Below are positions 1 through 9,262 of a DNA stretch of 64,000 nt, one piece after another (positions within the stretch are counted from its first letter, which is position 1; every line of letters starts with the position of its first letter). Made by a program: the position numbers and the translations under genes. The notes beneath the pieces are model-generated. The model was not told where the DNA came from. It ran no database searches and saw nothing but the letters and a program-made list of their open reading frames with translations. Origin of the DNA: DASVNK01 sp036383895 (lineage in GTDB: Bacteria > Verrucomicrobiota > Verrucomicrobiia > Limisphaerales > SXQI01); contig DASVNK010000063.1 of the NCBI GenBank assembly GCA_036383895.1, positions 195,419-259,418 on the forward strand, written 5' to 3'.

Positions 1-104
1 TTTGGACCCTACTCCCCCCGCGGTGGCGCGAGGCTCCGTCCGAGCGTTGACGTCGAGCGGGCAGCACGAGGCTCTCTCCGTTGTGAGTCCTACCGATCGG
101 CCCC
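1..104. other. window edge, no gene seen
   Basis: Short GC-rich stretch downstream of the ClC stop codon. A CCCTACTCCCC motif occurs twice (near 7 and near 103). I see no coding signal and no convincing terminator. The open frame that crosses it on the plus strand is Pro/Ser/Thr-rich antisense of the channel gene. Confidence 0.4.
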
Positions 105-1916
105 CTACTCCCCGCGCCGCGCCGCCAACGCCTCCGAAATCAACGCCAGCGCCTCCGCCCGCGAAACAGAACCAATCAGCTTGTTCTCAATCCGGTTATT
201 CACCACCGGCACATTCCGCAGTTCGCTCTGCAGCAGCACCGGAAACGCCTCCACCAACTTCTGGTTCGGCGTCAACGTGGCAGGCGCCTCGCGCATCAAA
301 TCATACGCAATCACCCCGTTCATCTCATGCCCCGTATGCAGATACTCCTTCATGTCATGCAACGCCACCATCCCAACCAGCTTCTGATCTCCATCGATCA
401 CCGGAATGAAATTGTTCGTGCTGGTCAGAAACCTCTCCGCCAGCGTCTGAAATCCCACATTCTCGCGCACCGGCGGCACTGGCTCCCGCATAATCTCCCC
501 CACGAACGTTTGCGTCGCCTCTCCGAACCGCTCTTCTTCCAAACCCGCCACGATCCCCTTCACCCGCAGTGGTTCCGTATAAATCGAATCCGGATGTAAC
601 CTCCGCGCCACCAAAGTCGAAACAGCGCAAGCCAGCATCAACGGCGGCATGATCGAGTAATTCAGGCTGATCTCAAAAATCATGATCATCGCCAGCAACG
701 GCGCATGAATCACTCCCGCAAGCAAACTCCCCATCCCCACCATCGCGTAAGCACCCGTCGGCATCGACGTCCAATTCACTTGGTTCAAAATCAACCCAAA
801 CAAACTCCCCAACGCCGCCCCCAGGAAAAGCGATGGCGTAAAAACTCCGCCGACCATCCCTGAACCCACGCACGCCAGAATCGCCACAAACTTCGCCGCA
901 AACAGAAACAACAAAGTCCAATGCGTCACCGGATCGTGCAGGATCGAATTGATCGCGCCATATCCATTCCCCCACACCGCCGGCATCTTTATCGCCAGCA
1001 CGCCCACCACAACTCCACCGAGAGCCGTCCGCGCATAAACCGGCGCCTTCACCCGGGCAAAAGCATTCTCCGAAAAACGAATCGCCTTCAAAAACAGCGC
1101 GCTCATCACTCCCGAGATCACCCCCAGCACAATGAACCACGGCAACTGCGACAAGAATTTAAAGTCATATGTCGGCATCTCGTAAAACGGATCAAACCCG
1201 AAAAAATACCGCGAAACCATCGTCGCCACCACCGCCGCGAAGATCACCGGGGCGAACAGCGTCATGGAAAAATTTCCCAATACGATATGCGCTGCGAAGA
1301 TCGAACCCGCCACCGGTGCATTGTAAGCCGCCGCCATTCCCGAAGCCGCCCCGCACGCCACCAACAACCGAAGTCGGTACGGTGGCCATTTAAATAATTG
1401 CCCGAACTTCGATCCAAGAGTGGCCGCCAACTGCGTGATTGCACCCTCGCGTCCAATAGAAGCGCCAGTCCCGATACTCACCAGCGACGAAAGTCCTTTC
1501 ACCAACGCCGTCCGCATGGGCAAACGTCCGTTCCCCGAAACCACTACTTCCAGGATGTTGCTCGCGCCCTGGTTCCGAACCAGCTTCAGCCCCCAATACA
1601 GAATCAATCCCGCAACTAGTCCGCCAATTGCCGGTGTTATCAGCCTGCCCCACCAACTCATTCCCCCCGCGACCTCCACGACTTCCCCCATTTCCCCAAT
1701 CCCCAGCATCATCACCAGCTGGAACAACCCATAAAAAAGCAGATTCGTGAGCCCGCCGATCACTCCGACCACCCCTGCAAGGATCAGGTGCAGCGTTTCC
1801 TCGTTGATCCGGATGCGCTCGCGGATGTCCAGCGCGCGCCGCAGATGCCGACGCATAAAAGGGAGAATGCCGCTCAAAAACTCGTCCAGCGCTCTCCACC
1901 CCTTTACCACGTGCAC
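105..1916 (-). CDS. ClC-family chloride channel/transporter with tandem CBS domains
   Basis: Integral membrane anion channel or H+/Cl- antiporter of the ClC family, 603 aa. Visible family motifs are SIGREGA near residue 155, which carries the gating-glutamate GREG element, and GMVGGVFTPSLFLGAALG near residue 350. Many hydrophobic helices fill residues 45-430. The C-terminus has two CBS modules (about 450-600, starting VGEIMREPV and AYDLMREAP), which bind adenosyl nucleotides in other ClC proteins. The frame opens with GTG; a TATATT lies just upstream of it, so the exact start is uncertain. It is transcribed divergently from the efflux operon. The usual GSGIP selectivity motif is not obvious (GASNI is found instead), so channel versus antiporter cannot be decided. 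Confidence 0.93.
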   Translation of the reverse strand: MHVVKGWRALDEFLSGILPFMRRHLRRALDIRERIRINEETLHLILAGVVGVIGGLTNLLFYGLFQLVMMLGIGEMGEVVEVAGGMSWWGRLITPAIGGLVAGLILYWGLKLVRNQGASNILEVVVSGNGRLPMRTALVKGLSSLVSIGTGASIGREGAITQLAATLGSKFGQLFKWPPYRLRLLVACGAASGMAAAYNAPVAGSIFAAHIVLGNFSMTLFAPVIFAAVVATMVSRYFFGFDPFYEMPTYDFKFLSQLPWFIVLGVISGVMSALFLKAIRFSENAFARVKAPVYARTALGGVVVGVLAIKMPAVWGNGYGAINSILHDPVTHWTLLFLFAAKFVAILACVGSGMVGGVFTPSLFLGAALGSLFGLILNQVNWTSMPTGAYAMVGMGSLLAGVIHAPLLAMIMIFEISLNYSIMPPLMLACAVSTLVARRLHPDSIYTEPLRVKGIVAGLEEERFGEATQTFVGEIMREPVPPVRENVGFQTLAERFLTSTNNFIPVIDGDQKLVGMVALHDMKEYLHTGHEMNGVIAYDLMREAPATLTPNQKLVEAFPVLLQSELRNVPVVNNRIENKLIGSVSRAEALALISEALAARRGE

Positions 1917-2059
1917 AATATATGAATTTTTTCTCCACCTTGCGAGTCAGTATCTTACGAAAGTCGCGAGCCGTAACTTTGCGGTAACGCGGCGCGTCGT
2001 ATTTTTTGGGGAAAGATTTTGCCAGCCGCGTTCTCGGCAGGCACGTTGAGATTTTGCTG

Positions 2060-3310
2060 ATGAAGAAATGGATTGTTATTCTGCTCGTTCTCGCTGCGGG
2101 AGGATTCTGGTTTTACAAACAACGCCCGAACCTCGCTGCCAAACCGGAGAACGGCGTCGAGTCCCGGCCGAAAACCGCCGTCGTTGAAGAACGGGACATT
2201 AATTTCAGCGTCCCGGCCGCCGGTGAAATCAGTCCTGCCGAACAGGTCTCGGTAAAACCTGAAATTAACGGCCGCATTGAACAACTTCCCGTCGACATCG
2301 GCGACGAAGTCAAAAAGGGCGATCTCCTCTTCTCGCTCGACGATAAGGAGCTTCGTAACGAAAAAGCGTCCCGCGAAACAGAAATCGCTCGCGCCAAGCT
2401 CCAACTCGACCAGGCAGAACGCAACTTCAAGCGCGCCGGCGAACTCGCCGAAGAAAATCTGATTTCCAAGGAACTCTACGAGAACAGCAAAACTGAATAC
2501 GAACTCGCCAAAAATGCCGTCGAACGGTCTCAGCGGGAGATTGCGATTATCGACGAACGCTTAACCAAGACAAAAATCCTCGCTCCGTTTAATTGTACCA
2601 TCCTCACTCGGCCCGTCTCGATGGGACAGGCCGTATCGGGTTCCGGCGGATTTAATAGCGGCACCGAAGTTCTTACGATCGCAGACCTGAACAATCTCGT
2701 CATCAATGCGCATATTAATCAGGCTGACATCACCCGCCTGCGCCAGGATCAGCAGGTTGATGTCGCGGTGGAAGCTGTTTCTGGATTGAACGTCGTTGGC
2801 ACGGTTGAACGCATTGCGCCGCAAGCCACCATTCGGAATAACATCAAAGGCTTCGCGGTTCGCATTCTCCTCAAAGATGTCGATAAACGCATTCGTCCGG
2901 GGATGACGGCGAATATCAAGATTCCTGTCGCGAGCGCGGAAAACGTCGTCTCCGTTCCACTCGCAGCGGTGTTTTCAGAGCGCGATCCGCAAACTTTTGC
3001 GACCGAACGATACGTATACGTAAAGAATGGCGAGAGCAACGAACGTCGGCCTGTTAAAATCGGCGTCGCTGACTTTTTCTACGCAGAAGTACAGGCCGGA
3101 CTTGAAGCTGGGGAAATTGTATCGCTCGAACCACCGAAAGACGTTGCCGACGCCCTGCCAAAGCTTGCGAATAAAAGCGCTCCTGGGGGTGAACAACGGG
3201 GAAGCCAGCCAGCAACCGGCACCGGCGGCGGACAACGGGGTGGCGCTTCCGGAGGCGGCACCAGCGGCGGTGGTGGCGCGACCACGAAGAGCAACACTTC
3301 ACGGAGTTAG
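2060..3310 (+). CDS. MacA/HlyD-type periplasmic adaptor of an ABC efflux system
   Basis: Membrane fusion protein expected to link an inner-membrane MacB-type transporter to an outer-membrane channel. From the ATG at 2060 it is 416 aa: one N-terminal membrane anchor (residues 1-20, MKKWIVILLVLAAGGFWFY), a lipoyl/barrel-sandwich half (EQLPVDIGDEVKKGDLLFSL), a charged coiled-coil hairpin (about 90-165), the second lipoyl half (LAPFNCTILTRPV) and beta-barrel domains. The C-terminal 45 residues are a Gly/Ser-rich low-complexity tail, unusual for MacA. The frame could start 18 codons earlier, but those residues are not signal-like and the chosen ATG begins a textbook anchor. The ATPase follows after 5 bp. 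No TolC homologue is in the window. Confidence 0.9.
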   Translation: MKKWIVILLVLAAGGFWFYKQRPNLAAKPENGVESRPKTAVVEERDINFSVPAAGEISPAEQVSVKPEINGRIEQLPVDIGDEVKKGDLLFSLDDKELRNEKASRETEIARAKLQLDQAERNFKRAGELAEENLISKELYENSKTEYELAKNAVERSQREIAIIDERLTKTKILAPFNCTILTRPVSMGQAVSGSGGFNSGTEVLTIADLNNLVINAHINQADITRLRQDQQVDVAVEAVSGLNVVGTVERIAPQATIRNNIKGFAVRILLKDVDKRIRPGMTANIKIPVASAENVVSVPLAAVFSERDPQTFATERYVYVKNGESNERRPVKIGVADFFYAEVQAGLEAGEIVSLEPPKDVADALPKLANKSAPGGEQRGSQPATGTGGGQRGGASGGGTSGGGGATTKSNTSRS

Positions 3311-3315
3311 TTCGC

Positions 3316-4047
3316 ATGGCGCTGGTCGAACTCCGCAACGTCAGTAAGATTTATCATCTCGGCGGCGAAGAGATTCGCGCGCTGGATGACGTGAGCTGCG
3401 ACATTCACGAAGGCGAATTCATCTCGATTATTGGACCCTCCGGCAGCGGCAAGAGCACGCTCATGCACATCCTTGGCTGCCTTGATTCGCCGACGCATGG
3501 GACGATCAAGCTGGATGGCACGATGATTCACGACGCGAGCGCTCGCGAACTTGCTACGATTCGCAATCGGAAGATTGGTTTCGTGTTCCAGTTTTTCAAT
3601 CTGCTTCCGAAACTGAACGTCCTCCAAAACGTCGAGCTGCCGATGATCTACAGCGGCGTGGGAGGCAAGGAACGCCGCGAACGGGCCATGGATGCTCTGA
3701 AGCTCGTCGGTCTTGAGAACCGCAGCAAACATCGGCCCAGCCAGCTTTCGGGCGGGCAGCAGCAGCGTGTCGCGATCGCGCGTGCGCTCGTGAACAGTCC
3801 TAAGATTGTTTTCGCGGACGAACCTACAGGTAATTTGGATTCCAACACCGGCGAGGCGATCCTCAATCTCTTTCGTTCGTTGAGTTCGCAAGGTCGGACG
3901 ATCATGCTCGTCACGCATGATCCGGAAATCGCCGCGGTTACTCCGCGTCGGATCGAGATTCGCGATGGTAAAATCGCGTTAAAGGTTGATCCAAAACTCG
4001 CCGGCCTCGATCGATTGCACAGCGCCGCGCCGGCAGCCGCTTCATAG
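3316..4047 (+). CDS. ABC transporter ATP-binding protein (MacB/LolD type)
   Basis: Nucleotide-binding subunit, 243 aa, that should power the two permeases downstream. Walker A GPSGSGKST (about residue 39), Q-loop FQFFNLLP, signature LSGGQQQRVAIARAL (about 140), Walker B VFADEPTGNLDS and the H-loop VTHD are all present. The closest family is the MacB/LolD group, which exports macrolides, peptides or lipoproteins without a translocation pore of the importer kind. It is the second gene of a four-gene operon (adaptor, ATPase, permease, permease) with gaps of 5-9 bp. As a stand-alone ATPase it differs from E. coli MacB, where ATPase and permease are fused. Confidence 0.95.
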   Translation: MALVELRNVSKIYHLGGEEIRALDDVSCDIHEGEFISIIGPSGSGKSTLMHILGCLDSPTHGTIKLDGTMIHDASARELATIRNRKIGFVFQFFNLLPKLNVLQNVELPMIYSGVGGKERRERAMDALKLVGLENRSKHRPSQLSGGQQQRVAIARALVNSPKIVFADEPTGNLDSNTGEAILNLFRSLSSQGRTIMLVTHDPEIAAVTPRRIEIRDGKIALKVDPKLAGLDRLHSAAPAAAS

Positions 4048-4055
4048 GGATTCGC

Positions 4056-5471
4056 GTGGATCTGCTCAACGCCATCGTTCTCGGGTTCAAAGAGATTTGG
4101 GCGCACAAGTTCCGCTCTCTGCTCACGATGCTCGGCATCATCCTTGGCGTCTCGAGCCTGGTCGCGATGTCCGCGCTGGTTAAAGGCATGGAGGTTGGAA
4201 TGAAGGAGGCGCTGATCGCGATTGGTGGCCTCGAGAAAATTCGCATCGAACCGCAGGAACTTCCCGTGGAACAGCGGCACCTTGCCGAGCAAGCCGTCGG
4301 CATTACGATCAATGACGTTTACGCGCTTCAAGCCAGTGCTCCCCTCGTCATCGATTATTCTCCCGAAATGCGCATGCCCGGCGGCGGACGCGTTTCGGCG
4401 AACGGGAAGTCCGAACGCGTGTGGAATCTCGCGGGTGTCTGGCCGGCTGCGGTTCGCATGAATGAACATGTCGTTGCGCACGGCCGCATGTTCAATGAGA
4501 TCGACGAGGAGCACGCCCGCAGCGTGTGCGTGATCGGCACTGCTATTCGCGATGAACTCTGGGGTTCGCCGGAAGAGAAAGGCGAAGAGATCATCCCGGT
4601 CGGCGAGACGATTTATATCAATCAAATACCGTTCACGATCATCGGCATGTTTCAGCACTACGAAAGCGAACAGGAACGGAAAAAACGCGAACTCGAAGCG
4701 CTCCAACCGAAGCAACAACAAACCGGTCCCGTCCGCGATCGCGGCTGGGGCGGCGGCGGTGGACAGAGCTTTGTCTTTCGCTTCAAGAACAACACCGTTT
4801 ACATGCCGCTCAACACGATGTGGATGAAGATCCGCGCCGGATTTGTTCCCGGCGGTCAAGGCGGCGGGCAACGTCGTGGGCCAGGACGCGGAGAACCGGA
4901 AATCGGTCTGGCTGATCCGCGTCTGAGTAGTCTGGAAGTGAAGATCACTGATCTGGATCAGCTCACGCCCGCAATTCAACAGATCCACAATGTGCTGATG
5001 ACCACGCATAAGGGCGTGGAAGATTTTACATTTCGCACCCAGGAAGATTGGGCCGAAAACATTCAGCGATTTATTCGGAATGCGCGCATCAGCGGCGGCC
5101 TCATCGCGGGCATTTCTCTGCTCGTTGGCGGCATTGGCATCATGAACATCATGCTCGCCAGCATTTCAGAACGCGTTCGCGAGATTGGTATTCGCAAATC
5201 GATTGGCGCGACTGATTCCGATGTCTTTGTCCAGATTCTCATCGAAAGCGTGGTCATCGCTGTGCTGGGTGGCATCGCTGGAATGATTACTTCCTATGCG
5301 CTGGTGCAATTCATTTCCAAACTCGCCCCGACGGAGAATACGCCGATTGTCACCGCCACTGCGCTTCTGCTCGCGTTCGCCTTTAGCGTCGGCATCGGGA
5401 TTCTCGCCGGACTGATCCCTGCCGTGAAAGCTTCGCGCCTGAATCCGATCCAGGCGCTTCGTTACGACTAG
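4056..5471 (+). CDS. MacB-like ABC permease, first copy
   Basis: Membrane permease, 471 aa, GTG start 8 bp after the ATPase stop. Topology is MacB-like: one N-terminal helix (LLTMLGIILGVSSLVAMSAL, about 20-40), a large periplasmic domain (about 45-345), then three C-terminal helices (from GLIAGISLLVGGIGIMNIML). The conserved FtsX-family signature REIGIRKSIGAT follows helix 2. A Gly/Gln-rich linker (near residues 222-240) interrupts the periplasmic domain. The next gene is a clear paralogue with the same linker position, so the two probably form a heterodimer around one ATPase pair. The substrate is unknown. Confidence 0.93.
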   Translation: MDLLNAIVLGFKEIWAHKFRSLLTMLGIILGVSSLVAMSALVKGMEVGMKEALIAIGGLEKIRIEPQELPVEQRHLAEQAVGITINDVYALQASAPLVIDYSPEMRMPGGGRVSANGKSERVWNLAGVWPAAVRMNEHVVAHGRMFNEIDEEHARSVCVIGTAIRDELWGSPEEKGEEIIPVGETIYINQIPFTIIGMFQHYESEQERKKRELEALQPKQQQTGPVRDRGWGGGGGQSFVFRFKNNTVYMPLNTMWMKIRAGFVPGGQGGGQRRGPGRGEPEIGLADPRLSSLEVKITDLDQLTPAIQQIHNVLMTTHKGVEDFTFRTQEDWAENIQRFIRNARISGGLIAGISLLVGGIGIMNIMLASISERVREIGIRKSIGATDSDVFVQILIESVVIAVLGGIAGMITSYALVQFISKLAPTENTPIVTATALLLAFAFSVGIGILAGLIPAVKASRLNPIQALRYD

Positions 5472-5480
5472 ACTCGCGCG

Positions 5481-6839
5481 ATGAACCTGCTCAACACCAT
5501 CATCGTCGGTTTCAAGGAGATCTGGGCGCACAAGTTTCGTTCGCTGCTCACGATGCTCGGAATCATCCTCGGCGTGGCGAGTCTCGTCGCTATGGCCGCA
5601 CTCACCAAAGGGATGGAGAATGGCATGAAGGAGACGATGGTCGCGATGGGCGGAGCGGACAAAGTGCTCGTCGATGAAAACGAAGTTCCGCCCGAGCAGG
5701 AACATCTCGCAAACGAAGCTCCCGGCCGCACCATGCACGACGTGATGGCGCTCAAACAAGGTGCGCCGCTCGTTCGCCTCGTCTCGCCCGAAATGCAAAT
5801 TCGCGGTGTTCTCTCGCGTGGTGGTAAAACGGTAATGCCCTCCGAACTCGTCGGCGCGTGGCCCGAAGTCCTTGAGATGAATCTCCACACGCTGCAATAC
5901 GGCCGCTTCTTCACCGATCTCGACGAAGAAAATGCCCACAGCGTGATCGTCATCGGTACTGGAATTCGCGATGAACTCTTCGGTTCGCCGCAAAAAACTG
6001 GCCGCGAAATTGTTCCGCTCGGAGAAATAATAAACATCAACGGACAGCCGTTCACGATTGTTGGGATGTTCACCGAATACATGAGTGAACAGGAACGCAA
6101 ACTCCGTGAACTGGAACGCACTCAGCCGAAGCAACAGGAATCCGGCCCGCAACGCGCTCGCGGTTGGGGCCCGCGCGGCGGCGGATGGGCTTTCATGCGC
6201 AAGAACATGACCGCTTACATTCCGCTGAACACTGCCTGGATCAAATTCAAAGCGGGCGGGACGGACACAAACAACATTCCCGATCCGCGCCTGAGCGACA
6301 TCGACATTAAAGTCGCCGACATGAAGCTGCTCGAACCGGCGCTTCAGCAGGCGCGCAACGTTTTGCTTATGACGCATCGGGGGATCGAAGATTTCGAATT
6401 CGACACCCAGGAAAACCAAGTTGAGAACATCAATCGCCAGATCACCAATGCCCGTCTGAGTGGCGGCGTCATCGCACTCATCAGCCTGATCGTGGGCGGC
6501 ATCGGCATCATGAACATCATGTTCGCCAGCATCAACGAACGCATCCGCGAAATCGGCCTTTGCAAAGCCGTTGGTGCAACCGGGTTCGATGTCTTCATGC
6601 AAATCCTCGTCGAAAGCGTCGTCATCGCGATCATCGGCGCGCTGGCGGGACTCGTCGTATCGCTTGGCTTTGTCCAGCTTCTCCAATATCTCACCCCAAC
6701 CGGCAATACGCCCGAAATCACTACCGACGCCATGCTGCTCGCTGTTCTCTTCAGCGCCGCGGTCGGCATTGCCGCCGGCCTCTTCCCAGCCCTCAAAGCG
6801 GCCAAACTCGACCCGATCCAGGCGCTTCGCTACGAGTAA
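5481..6839 (+). CDS. MacB-like ABC permease, second copy
   Basis: 452 aa permease, paralogue of the preceding gene: the N-terminal NTIIVGFKEIWAHKFRSLLT is nearly the same, and the C-terminus ends DPIQALRYE versus NPIQALRYD. It has one N-terminal helix, a large periplasmic domain and three C-terminal helices, with the FtsX motif REIGLCKAVGAT. A basic Gly/Trp-rich segment (RARGWGPRGGGW) takes the place of the linker in copy one. The spacing of 9 bp shows it is the last gene of the operon. No convincing terminator follows; only a weak CAAACCG/CGGTTTG dyad without a T-run lies after the stop. Divergence in the periplasmic halves suggests separate docking roles (inference). Confidence 0.92.
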   Translation: MNLLNTIIVGFKEIWAHKFRSLLTMLGIILGVASLVAMAALTKGMENGMKETMVAMGGADKVLVDENEVPPEQEHLANEAPGRTMHDVMALKQGAPLVRLVSPEMQIRGVLSRGGKTVMPSELVGAWPEVLEMNLHTLQYGRFFTDLDEENAHSVIVIGTGIRDELFGSPQKTGREIVPLGEIININGQPFTIVGMFTEYMSEQERKLRELERTQPKQQESGPQRARGWGPRGGGWAFMRKNMTAYIPLNTAWIKFKAGGTDTNNIPDPRLSDIDIKVADMKLLEPALQQARNVLLMTHRGIEDFEFDTQENQVENINRQITNARLSGGVIALISLIVGGIGIMNIMFASINERIREIGLCKAVGATGFDVFMQILVESVVIAIIGALAGLVVSLGFVQLLQYLTPTGNTPEITTDAMLLAVLFSAAVGIAAGLFPALKAAKLDPIQALRYE

Positions 6840-7520
6840 GTCAAACCGTCGAAAGTTATAGGTTCTTCTGCGGTTTGGCGTGAAAAAGAGTGAAATGAAG
6901 CACTTACGGGAAAAATGTAGACTCCTTGGAACCGATCGCCTAGCGGGAGTTTCACCCAGACAATTGAGCAGTAGATTTTGAGTTGCGATTTTCGACTTAC
7001 GAAAAATGTTAAGTTGGCGATACAGAGGCAAAAAGTGCGATACAATAGGGTCAGAAACGATGTCGTGAATGGCGATACAACTTTTGTAAGTTCTACGGAA
7101 AACTAACGAATCGGCATGGGTCTCTTGCAGCGGCGAATGGAACTGCGGGCGATGTGGGTGCGAAAGAGCGAAAAGGGTCGTTGCAGGTACTTGCGTGGAA
7201 AATGTTGACTGAAACAGGAAAGAAAAAATCTCGGAAAAACCCGGAAAATCTTTGTAAGTACCAGAAAACCAATCCAGAGGTGAGGCACAGGACGCGGTAC
7301 GCGGGGTGGCAGGCATGATGCGTTCGAGAGCAGGCGTCAACATAGCTCGGCGTCTCACTTTCCAAGCCCGAGATCGGCGAGTACACACGATGGGTGTGCT
7401 TCTTTAGCGGGGGTGAATGGAAACTCGCTCCCGAGCGAAGTTCTATTCAGCCACGAGCCGTTCTTATCAGGCGAGGTGATTTAAGCAACTGAGAGCGCGT
7501 CGCGCAAGGCGAATTGGGAA
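6840..7520. other. intergenic stretch without recognisable gene
   Basis: About 680 bp between convergent transcription units. It is less GC-rich than its surroundings, and GCGATACA recurs three times (near 7017, 7037 and 7072). Open frames on the minus strand are short or continue as antisense of the permease genes, and I recognise no domain in them. It may be a decayed gene or a recently acquired segment; nothing in the sequence decides. Confidence 0.5.
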
Positions 7521-8030
7521 TTAGCGCTGAGTGCTTTCCCGAAGCAAGCCGTCCAAATCCAAGGCTCGCGTGAACATGGCCAACTCGCCGCTGGCGTCGC
7601 GGGGCCACAGCTCCTGTGGGCGATCCCAGTAGAGTTCCACTCCGTTTTGATCTGGATCGCGGAGATAGAGTGCTTCGCTTACGCCGTGATCGGAGGCGCC
7701 GTCCAACTCGATTCCCGCTGCCAGGACGCGACGGAGTGCGTCGGCCAACTCGGCACGCGTTGGATAGAGAATCGCCAAATGAAAGAGGCCGGTCGTTCCG
7801 GCGGGCGGCGGGCTTCCTCCCGCGCTTTCCCAGGTGTTCAGGCCGATGTGATGATGGTAGCCGCCCGCGGATAAAAAGGCGGCCTGCTTCCCATAATACT
7901 GCGTCACTTCGAATCCCAGGACATCTCGGTAGAACCCAAGCGCCCGTTCCAGGTCCGCTACCTTCAGGTGCACATGCCCGATGCGCACCCCCGTTCCAAT
8001 GGGAGGAATGGGACGAATCTCCTTTTCCAT
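7521..8030 (-). CDS. VOC (glyoxalase/extradiol dioxygenase-like) protein
   Basis: Vicinal-oxygen-chelate family protein, 169 aa, a single module with paired beta-alpha-beta-beta-beta units. Potential metal ligands sit at the expected places: His in IGHVHLKV (about 18-22), His in GLFHLAIL (about 87) and Glu in NGVELYWDRP (about 132). ADLERALGFYRDVLGFEV is the classic first-unit signature. It resembles one half of CatE-like catechol 2,3-dioxygenases, which usually have two modules, so it may act as a homodimer or have another substrate. It stands alone. The substrate is unknown. Confidence 0.85.
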   Translation of the reverse strand: MEKEIRPIPPIGTGVRIGHVHLKVADLERALGFYRDVLGFEVTQYYGKQAAFLSAGGYHHHIGLNTWESAGGSPPPAGTTGLFHLAILYPTRAELADALRRVLAAGIELDGASDHGVSEALYLRDPDQNGVELYWDRPQELWPRDASGELAMFTRALDLDGLLRESTQR

Positions 8031-8101
8031 CTCCGAAGACTCCCTGAAAGAGAGCGTGCGTGCAACCGGCTCAATGAAGGCGCAAAAGAAATGTTGATAG
8101 A

Positions 8102-9262
8102 TTAAGAGACTAGAATCGCGATCGGTTGCTCGATGGCGGAAAGTTCGGCGAAATTTCGGAGTTTCTGGAGGAGTGGTTGGGTGACGCGGGTGCCGTTCGG
8201 GACGAGGAGGGTTCCCTCGCGGGTGGTGACGTCTTGTGCGAGGACAGTTCCGATGGTCATATCCGCGACCTTGACGAGAACGGTTTTACACGATTCTTCC
8301 GCGCCTCCATCCAGGTAGATATCAAAGCAGGCCGCGACTGCCTCCAAAACCTGGGGATCGAAGATGCCTTGCGTCCGGCGCATCGCGCGAAAGGCGTCAG
8401 GCCGGGATTTTTTGGCAAGTTCGGCGTCGAGGAGTTCGTTGAGCACACGGAGAATGCGCGCGCCAATGGGAATACCTTCACCGGTGGTTTGATCGACCGG
8501 AAAGCCGGTGCCGTCAAAATTCTTTTGCTGGTAACGGACAATTTCAGCGACAGCGCCGAGACGGGGAATATTCTCCAAAAGGGACGCGCCCACCTGCGGC
8601 ACGCGGGCGAGCATATCGCGCTCTGCGCCGGTGAGCTGGAGACCGGCGCGGGATTTCATGACGAGGGTTGGCGGAAGGGAGACATAGCCGATCTGGGAAA
8701 GCATTGCGGCGATTTCGAGTTCCCATGGACGCGGCGCCTGGAACCATTTGGCAATGGCGCGCATTTCTTCGCGCAAACGTTCGGCGCGACCGAAGGCCTG
8801 CGGATCGTTCAGGGAGAGCACTTCGGTAAGTACCTTAATTGCGCCGTTTAAGGTTTGTTCGAGCAGCTCTTTCTCGGCGGTGATGAGGTTGTATTGCTTG
8901 AGCGCGTTGTTGAGCGCGGTTTCAAGGAGGTCCTGCGGGCAAGGTTTGGTAAGGAAGCTAAAGACGCGGCCCTGGTTCACGGCGTCGGCGGCGGTCTTCT
9001 GATCCGCATTGCCGGTGAGCATGAGACGAACGGTGTCGGGCGCGAGCGTTTGAGCCCGGCCGAGAAATTCGATGCCGTTCATGCCGGGCATCTGCATGTC
9101 GGCGACGACGACGGCGAATGGGCCGTCCTTGGCGAGGCGATCGAGCCCTTCGGCGCCGCTGGTGCTGGTGACTACGGTGAATCGTTTGTGCAGCGTTCGG
9201 CGAAAGCCGGAGAGAATATTGGCGTCATCATCGACGAAGAGAATTCGTGTCGCACTACTCAT
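8102..9262 (-). CDS. response regulator with degenerate HD-GYP output domain
   Basis: Signalling protein, 386 aa. An N-terminal receiver domain (about 1-120) carries the DDD acidic pocket, the phospho-acceptor Asp in VVADMQMPGMNG and the switch Lys in FLTKPC. The output region (about 165-300) aligns with RpfG-type HD-GYP phosphodiesterases, but the HD pair is absent (AAMLSQIGYVSLP replaces the HDIGK element) and the GYP loop reads DGTGFP, so c-di-GMP hydrolysis is doubtful. A C-terminal domain of about 70 residues follows. I chose the ATG at 9262 because it overlaps the upstream stop as ATGA, implying translational coupling; the frame is open 6 codons further. Last gene of a kinase operon. 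Confidence 0.88.
   Translation of the reverse strand: MSSATRILFVDDDANILSGFRRTLHKRFTVVTSTSGAEGLDRLAKDGPFAVVVADMQMPGMNGIEFLGRAQTLAPDTVRLMLTGNADQKTAADAVNQGRVFSFLTKPCPQDLLETALNNALKQYNLITAEKELLEQTLNGAIKVLTEVLSLNDPQAFGRAERLREEMRAIAKWFQAPRPWELEIAAMLSQIGYVSLPPTLVMKSRAGLQLTGAERDMLARVPQVGASLLENIPRLGAVAEIVRYQQKNFDGTGFPVDQTTGEGIPIGARILRVLNELLDAELAKKSRPDAFRAMRRTQGIFDPQVLEAVAACFDIYLDGGAEESCKTVLVKVADMTIGTVLAQDVTTREGTLLVPNGTRVTQPLLQKLRNFAELSAIEQPIAILVS

Noticed and set aside
2..409. 135-aa Pro/Ser/Thr-rich frame at the window start
   Set aside because: Antisense of the ClC gene end with no start context or domain.
3648..5009. 453-aa minus-strand frame over the ATPase and first permease
   Set aside because: It lies wholly inside two clear ABC transporter genes on the other strand.
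5166..7388. 740-aa open frame on the minus strand
   Set aside because: It is antisense of the second permease and the end of the first one; its Arg/His/Asp-rich composition and lack of domains mark it as a shadow. Only the part after 6840 is non-overlapping and it has no protein-like features.
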